Both the position numbers and the translations under genes were made by a program. A DNA stretch of 64,000 nucleotides from Pestalotiopsis fici W106-1. Its lineage: Eukaryota; Ascomycota; Sordariomycetes; Amphisphaeriales; Sporocadaceae. Below the pieces are notes generated by a model. It was not told the origin of the DNA and searched no databases. It saw only the letters and a program-made list of their open reading frames with translations. Within the stretch, counting starts at the first letter, position 1, and every line of letters begins with the position of its first letter. The stretch covers positions 1,116,001 through 1,180,000 of the forward strand of contig NW_006917093.1 in NCBI RefSeq assembly GCF_000516985.1. Reading direction: 5' to 3'. Shown here piece after piece: positions 58,016-64,000 of this stretch.

Positions 58016-59629
58016 TCAAGACAGAGCGACCTTGGCACCTCCGGGAACAAGGTCAGTAAAAACCCGGTCAGGATCATATTTGTCCCTTATCTCCTTCAGT
58101 CGTTTCAGATTCTCGGCTCCATAGGCTGGGTAAGTCTCAGGAATCTGTGCCTTTTGTATGTCACTGAGATACATGAACGGGAGTGGTCCAAGCCCGGCAG
58201 CGGAAAGATTTTCTCGAATCTTGACGTTGGCTTCGGCGTGGACCGCAATCACGCGCTCGTCGTCTTCTGGGTTCGACCACAGAGGGCTCTCAACGTACCA
58301 AATCGCCGGGCCGTCGTCGTTGCCCAGCCCCATGGCATTCTCAGGAGCAGCTGTCACAATGGATGTGATTGGAAGCATACTGAAAGTGGACGAAAACCCT
58401 TCGACGTCGGCTAGTGAGGCAATGGACTCAAAGTAAGTGTCGAACGCGATCCTTGCCGCTGTAGCGTTGGGAGCGCTAGTCAACCAGTGAAACATTGCTC
58501 GGGTGCCGAGAGAAGGAGCATATTCAAATGAATTAGTCCATTCGCCCATGGTGGTTCGGGTAAGGTTCCCTCTTGTGATTGGAAGGACGGGCGCGGTGAA
58601 ATTCTCTAGCCCTAGAGGGACATCGCCCTCGCCGCTGTACCAAAGGTAGCCATCAAATGAAATTTCGCTACTGCGAGACGGTACCCAACGGGTTTGACCC
58701 TCAAAGGAGGCCTTGGGGTATTCCGCGCCGTGGAGGGCAAACTGCTCGACACTCTTGATATACTGCTCTGAAACGCCGGGGCCCCAAGAAACCGTTCCGA
58801 TCAGAGCAGAGGAAATCGGCACAGTATTGAGGACGGCTTGAACGACAACACAGTAGTTGTTGCCGCCTCCCACGAGGGCCCACAAAAGATCCGGATTCTC
58901 ATCGGCACTGGCTGTGACCAATGTTCCGTTGGAAAGAACGCACTGCACCACGATGGGAGTATGTTAGCCAATCCACTTGTTTCCAATAGATTTGATCGTA
59001 TCACTTGCATCCAGGGATTTGGCAATGTTCGACATTCCAAACTCATAAGCCATGAACCCAAAGGGGCCTCCCCCAAGAATGGCGCCAACTACTCCACCAT
59101 TTCCGGAGCGAATGCCGTTGGCACATACTCCATAATCATCTAGGTAGGCATACAGCGGAGGCCAAGTGACCCCCGCTCCAATGACAACAGTCTGGAGGTC
59201 ATCCGCAATGGCCATGCTGCTTAGATTCGTCATTGCCATCATGATACCCTCTGGCCCGATGTTGGCAGCGTTGTCGATGGGCATTGCACCTCCGCCGCGA
59301 ATGGCAAATTCGATCTGATTCTCTTGAAAGGTACGAAGCGCAAACTGTACATCCGCCGTGCACTGTGGTGCAAAGATGCAAGACGGGCCTAGATAGGTCG
59401 CCGAGGTCCACGAGTCTAAGGCATAGAATATCAGCGACGTTGATTCATGCACAAGGGGAGTCTTTGGATGGTTCCTACATTCATTCTCAAATTTGTATCG
59501 CTCCGAACCAGGAAAGAAAGTCCTGTCAGGGTATTCGGAAAGCAACGCACTGCACCCATCTTCGACTGCAGTGGAAGCCACAACCGTAATGATTGTGGCC
59601 AAACCGAGAATAGAACGGTAAAACAGCAT
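58016..59629 (-). CDS. Secreted FAD-linked oxidase (BBE-like, VAO/PCMH fold)
   Basis: Exons 59629..59009 and 58942..58016 give 515 aa. Residues 1-20 form a signal peptide. The FAD-binding domain shows GPSCIFAPQCTADVQFALR, IRGGGAMPIDNAANI, VVIGAGVTW, GVCANGIRSGNGGVVGAILG and then FGFMAYEFGMS. The second half has PDLLWALVGGGNNYCVVVQ and ends with the berberine-bridge-type tail near YDPDRVF. The position that is usually the flavin-binding His (GGGH) is Ala here, codon 59287-59285, so covalent FAD attachment at that residue is not possible. The intron needs a GC donor (GCAAGT) to keep the frame; its acceptor follows a GCTAAC branch site. Related enzymes oxidise sugars, alkaloids or alcohols outside the cell. 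The substrate is unknown. Confidence 0.82.
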
Positions 59630-61015
59630 GTTTCAACGATGGTAGAATGCCCCGAGACAATTGAAGATATGAACTCGATGCTTGAATCATAGATAAAGTT
59701 TTCTTTTGGAGAACAGATGCTCTTGCAATATATACATGCCAGTTCTCAAGAACAACCAACGACCTGTACTGTTTTGGTGGTTTACCATGACATACAAAAT
59801 TGCAAACGCGCCATTAGTTGTTTCAAGTATCCTCTTGGCTTTTCTTGGACCGCATGCTTGATCCATAGGATTAGTATAACAATCGTCCAACAATGAGCTG
59901 TTGGAGAAACATCGGCCATTTGCTGATCATCAAAAGTCTTGGGGCCAAGGCTTCCAAGGAGCATGGGTATTTATTTTGAAGCGCATGAGCTTTGGGTAGA
60001 TGTCGCTGTTGTTGACTATCACCATCTCCATTTGATGCTTCGCATATTCACAAGTCCTATTTGATGGCGCTCGAGTGATTAGAACGGCCTACACTATGGC
60101 AGCATATAGAGTAAGGATCCATTTCTTTGGGATAGCTTAAATCAGATGATATGATGAGTTCTTTTGATTTATTTCAAACAATTTGTCGATGGTGTTTTCA
60201 AAGCGTCGATTTCGGAACTTTGCACATCTTGTGTTGACAAAAGTCTTTGGGCAGTCATCAAGTCCAAAAGTGTCGCCAAGAGACTAAGGGTCAATTGTGA
60301 GGTTGCATCAAATATTAACATCTCCGCATTCTCGCTTTCGGCTTCCAGTGTCTTTTTCCTCTCTTTGGAAGCTCAGATCTATGGTCTTGACGATCAATGC
60401 TTGCTTTGCAATTGCGAAATAAGGTTGGAGAAGGGTTCATCTTGGCCATGAAATGAAACTGTCCAGCTCTATCAATCTCCATTCGAGTATAGCATTGACA
60501 ACGCCAAATCCGGAAAAGCAGCAGCGCTTATCTACTTTAGTTGATCATCGCAAATGATCGACACCTCGGTTTCGGATAGTTGTGTGATTGGTTCATAGGA
60601 AGCTGCTTAGCTTAGTTAAGATCCTTGTGCCATCGGATGTAAACCTATCGAGAACATGATTGAAGCGACGGGTATAGAGTACTAGTGAGAGGCCTGCGCT
60701 GCCAATTCAAGCACAGCATCCGGGTCATCCGCGTGACTTGCAGCTCTTGTGGATCCGTGGAAAAAAATCATTACTCTGCGTTCAAAAAGACTGGGCGTTT
60801 CGGTTCCGGATTTCATTGGATTGCTCAAGCATAATTGGTAGCACGCCAAGGACCAAAGAAAGCATGGGCGCCCTTGGCATCTGACGCGGATGATTCTTCA
60901 CCAAGTGTCTTCCAGATGGTGAACGTGGACTCTCATACACCCGGGTGTGCTGCGGCTCACTTCAACGTACCACTTTGTCCTACCCTACAGCTTTAATAAC
61001 ACTTATCAACCTCCA
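59630..61015. other. 1.4-kb region between two minus-strand genes
   Basis: Promoter side of the FAD oxidase and 3' side of the second SDR. A 95-codon frame at 60164-60451 has no family likeness. Confidence 0.45.
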
Positions 61016-62234
61016 TCACCGCCAGTTCTGTAAGGCAGTCTCTACTTCTCGCAACTGCGCAAATCGAACACTGCCTTCCCAGATAATTTGTCCCTTCTTC
61101 GGATCTTTCGCTTCAAGATTGTATTCACCGAGCACAGTACCATTAAGATAGACGCCTTTGGGCCGTTCAGACAGTGGCGGCGGGCCACTGGCAAGAGCCG
61201 CGGCGAGAACGTCGCGAGCCGACTTTTTGGGCGTGCGCCATGTGCCGTTGGGTTTCCGCCGGACCATGAGACCGGAAAAAAGACCGACAAAGATCTTGAA
61301 GAATAAAACCCGGACCAACCAAGGACTGTGACGAATGATGCCCGTATCCATGCCGCCAGGATCTATGGCGAGGACCGATATGTTCTTCAAGACTGGATCT
61401 TGGTCAAGTCGTTTCTGAAGCTCATGACTGCTCAACAAAATTATTGTAAGAACAAGGGGCCGACACACCAAACAGAGAGTTTCAAACAATAGAAAGAGGA
61501 AAACAACGTACATCATTGCCACGCAACACATCTTGGAGGCACCATAACGACGATATGCGGCGGCCCAGTTGGTCTTATCGTCTGCCTTTGAACTCCATGT
61601 ACCTTTTGCAAGCGGTTCAAGATCATCAAGAACCATATTCTTGTATCTTTCCTCTTTATATGCGCCGTACCTTTGATTATGCGAATTTTTGGGGCTATCA
61701 AGCATTACGTTAGTATGAAATATGACAGAAAGGTTGGTGCCGCGGTGGGCCTCACTCTTGAGACCAGCTACTGATCCAGACAATCCGCCCTCTCTCGCGG
61801 TCCATGCTTTGCAGCAGCAATACTGTCAAGAGCCAATGACCAAGATAATTTACGACAAACGACATGTCTAGGCCGTCCTCATTCCATGTCTGTTGATCGG
61901 CTTCTTCGAACCCAGCATTGAGAATGATGGCGCGAATAGGTGGAATAGTCCCCGCCTCGACTTGCGCATTAATGACGGCAGCGACTTTCCGCACATTGTC
62001 CAACCGCGACAGATCGAGCGATATTTCTTCATGCGAGTGTACCGAGGTCGATGACGATGACGATGATGCTTTGTTCAGAGCAGCTTGAAGTGCACCTGGT
62101 GATCGGGTATCGCGCACGGTGTAAATGCCATGAGAGGCGCTCAGATTTTCATCAGTCACGATTCGAGAGACCATGGCGCTGCCGAGACCTCCATTGGCAC
62201 CTGTCAGCACAATTGTGCCTGTTTGATGAGCCAT
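61016..62234 (-). CDS. Short-chain dehydrogenase/reductase (retinol-dehydrogenase-like)
   Basis: Exons 62234..61756, 61694..61512 and 61427..61016 give 357 aa. The cofactor loop is VLTGANGGLGSA near the N-terminus, ILNAG replaces the NNAG motif, Ser is in WISSWSQ, and the catalytic pair is in YGASK. The extended C-terminus (IDPGGMDTGIIRHSPWLV, then SERPKGVYLNG) is typical of fungal SDRs related to retinol dehydrogenases and protochlorophyllide reductases. I chose the ATG at 62234, which has a purine at -3 and G at +4; an upstream in-frame ATG at 62261 would add nine residues. The first donor could be GTCTCA or GTGAGG; the second gives the better junction SSWSQDPKNSHN. The substrate is unknown. 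It is not linked to the 20-39 kb cluster by position. Confidence 0.83.
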
Positions 62235-63580
62235 GATCTCAGATTTGGCTAGAAAATTCATACGACTGTTCGGAAGAGGGAAGATAAAGAAGGAAAAGGA
62301 AAAGAAAAAGGTAAATTAGATATCGCTGTTGTAGCGGATGACTCTAGTCAAACATACAGAGCAACATAACTGACCCCTTTATTATTGATTTCCTCGTTCG
62401 GAAGTTCTACCATATAAGGAACCAGGCTTTACAAGGATTATTTCTCTTATTTGTTTGCTATGTGCTGTGCCGCATCCTTCTCAGCCTCAGAGGGTCTGGG
62501 TGCTATTAATCAAGTGGATAGGTCCAGCTGCGACTAGAAATCTTGCAATAAGGAGCTCCGTAGCATGGTCAATTACCGCGATAATACATATAATCACATT
62601 GCACAATTAGAGAAAAAGAAAAAGTTTACTTTGAACTCGGAGAAAGTAAATATAGCTCCGGTCATCCGTCGATCAGCAGAAGGAAACCCTTGTTGATAAA
62701 TGTCATATCACACCCTTGCCAGAAACACAGCCAAGACCAAACCAATTGGGCTAGAGAATGAACTAAGAAGACGCAGTCATACAAGCAGTTCCACTTACAG
62801 GTACCAGGGCACGTGGCAAGACCCTTCTGTGCATTAAAAATAGGACAAGAAAGCTTTGACAATTTTCTACTACGACTTCTTATCTTTCCATGCCACCTTC
62901 GCGATATTGGCGCATCTCTTTGAAACAACCAAGACAGGCGCTATGGTGTGACAGCAGGGAATCTTGGGGAAGAAGCTCGTGACGGCAATCCTCAGATCGC
63001 GGAAGACATGCACTCGGAGTTGCTGATCAAATACACCTGTTTTCGGGTCGTGCTCGACAATGGCCCACTAAAAAGGGACCCTTGGAAGCTAATAATCGAT
63101 TTTTTAGCAGTAGTAATCAAACTACTATGCCAGCATCGAACTGTGAGATTTCCATGATTGGAATCCTATAGTCGGTGATGACTGTGCCAGCCTTTGGTTA
63201 GGTTACTATGTATGTATCGCCATTATCTAGACCTAGCTGCAGACGGCTTGCACGGTGATATGTTCTAGCTGTGCTCCGCGAAAGCAGCCTTGCCATGACC
63301 GACTTTTCAATTTGTCAGGATTACGTCAATGAATTGGCAATTGACAATACCCCTGTGAGCGCTGAGTAGCAAAGAATAATGTCTAGTACAACTGTTCCTA
63401 CAAGCAGCATCGGGATAATCATGGGCGTCTATAGAGTTATTCATGCTCAGCAGCGTTAGTCAAAACCCTGTATCACTTGTTGGCATTCTGTGTAAATATT
63501 GGCATACGATTCGGAGTTACTCAAGGCTGTTTCTTATTCCTCTCGGTCCATGCTGAATGTGTCTCTTGAGTTCGACAGTT
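62235..63580. other. 1.3-kb region without a recognised gene
   Basis: SDR promoter side at first, with a GA-rich tract at about 62278-62312. The rest shows only short unsupported frames. Confidence 0.45.
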
Positions 63581-64000
63581 TTATACTAGGTTGACCTCCG
63601 TAGATCCTGCTTTACGAATGACTTCCTCCACCTCTTTCCCAAATATCTGTCCAACGCCTATTCTTTCAAAACGCTCTTCCGGTATTTCCCGTACGAAAAG
63701 AACATGATAAACTGTGTAATTGCCATTACGGTTGAGACCGTAGAACCCTAACCCGTACCCACGTTTGTGCTCACTCGTCGCTATGACTAGCGCTTTGCTC
63801 TCCAGCCCACTTCCATACATCGAATCCTCCTGGAAGCTCGGGTCATCTATCGATGCCCAGCCGATGACTTCCGTATGAACTGATGTTGTGCACACCTTCC
63901 TCCAAAATGTTCGTGCTGACTGGGTATCTGCGATCTCTCCGCATATATTCGAGAGAATCTCATGATCCCTTTCCCCAGAGAACTCTTCCCGAATTAGTAC
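63581..64000 (-). CDS. C-terminal part of a probable heterokaryon-incompatibility (HET) protein, cut by the window edge
   Basis: An open frame enters from the right edge and ends at 63581; about 139 residues are visible. The visible segment includes ARTFWRKVCTTSVHTEVIGW and ends YHVLFVREIPEERFERIGVG followed by QIFGKEVEEVIRKAG. The tail, with a short barrel-like region before FERIGVG and a charged end, resembles the C-terminal region of fungal HET-domain proteins. The HET domain itself would lie beyond the window, so the assignment rests on tail resemblance only. If right, the protein would belong to the non-self recognition/cell death family, which is large and variable in filamentous ascomycetes. 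Confidence 0.45.
   Translation of the reverse strand, partial: VLIREEFSGERDHEILSNICGEIADTQSARTFWRKVCTTSVHTEVIGWASIDDPSFQEDSMYGSGLESKALVIATSEHKRGYGLGFYGLNRNGNYTVYHVLFVREIPEERFERIGVGQIFGKEVEEVIRKAGSTEVNLV

Overview
The window is nuclear DNA of a filamentous ascomycete, most likely a Sordariomycete and perhaps Hypocreales (inference). The evidence is short introns with GT..AG borders and CTRAY branch points, Zn2Cys6 regulators, cytochrome P450s, a G1 glutamic peptidase, a pectin lyase, a HET-type C-terminus and an FlbE-like protein. There are no operons, CRISPR arrays or rRNA, and I recognised no tRNA by eye. All exon borders were worked out by hand from reading frame, splice signals and family conservation.

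Layout. 0-19 kb is a sparse left arm: a secreted lactonase-type beta-propeller (0.4-1.7 kb), a long gene-free stretch, a Zn2Cys6 regulator (6.2-8.6 kb), another empty stretch, two secreted hydrolases side by side (G1 peptidase 11.5-12.7 kb; pectin lyase 14.0-15.3 kb), and an FlbE-like protein (16.6-17.9 kb).

20-39 kb is the notable part: ten closely packed genes that look like one metabolic cluster. In order they are a short-chain dehydrogenase (-), a Baeyer-Villiger type flavin monooxygenase (-), an APC-family permease (+), a Zn2Cys6 regulator (-), a DUF1989/NodB-deacetylase fusion (+), a beta-lactamase-fold serine hydrolase (-), a small Dabb protein (+), two P450s (+,+) and a RidA-family protein (+). 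No PKS, NRPS, terpene synthase or other scaffold enzyme is present. The upstream regions of the first eight genes share repeated TCGGCC/GGCCGA words, several as perfect palindromes, which suggests one regulator controls them. The enzyme set (hydroxylation, alcohol oxidation, Baeyer-Villiger insertion, ester or lactone hydrolysis, imide/amide hydrolysis, imine clean-up, uptake) fits uptake and breakdown or detoxification of a nitrogen-containing cyclic compound. That function is inference.

39-64 kb returns to scattered genes: a conserved fungal hypothetical (41-42 kb), a 7-kb gene-poor stretch with a 100-N assembly gap next to a 20-G run, the PP4 regulatory subunit 3 (SMEK/Psy2) gene (48.9-51.8 kb), a zinc-independent MDR oxidoreductase, a YeeE/YedE sulfur transporter, a secreted BBE-like FAD oxidase lacking the usual flavin-binding His, a second SDR, and the C-terminal part of a probable HET protein cut by the right edge.

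Two genes (pectin lyase and FAD oxidase) need GC-AG introns to be read in frame. Several small exons, including the whole Dabb gene, would be missed by looking for long ORFs alone.
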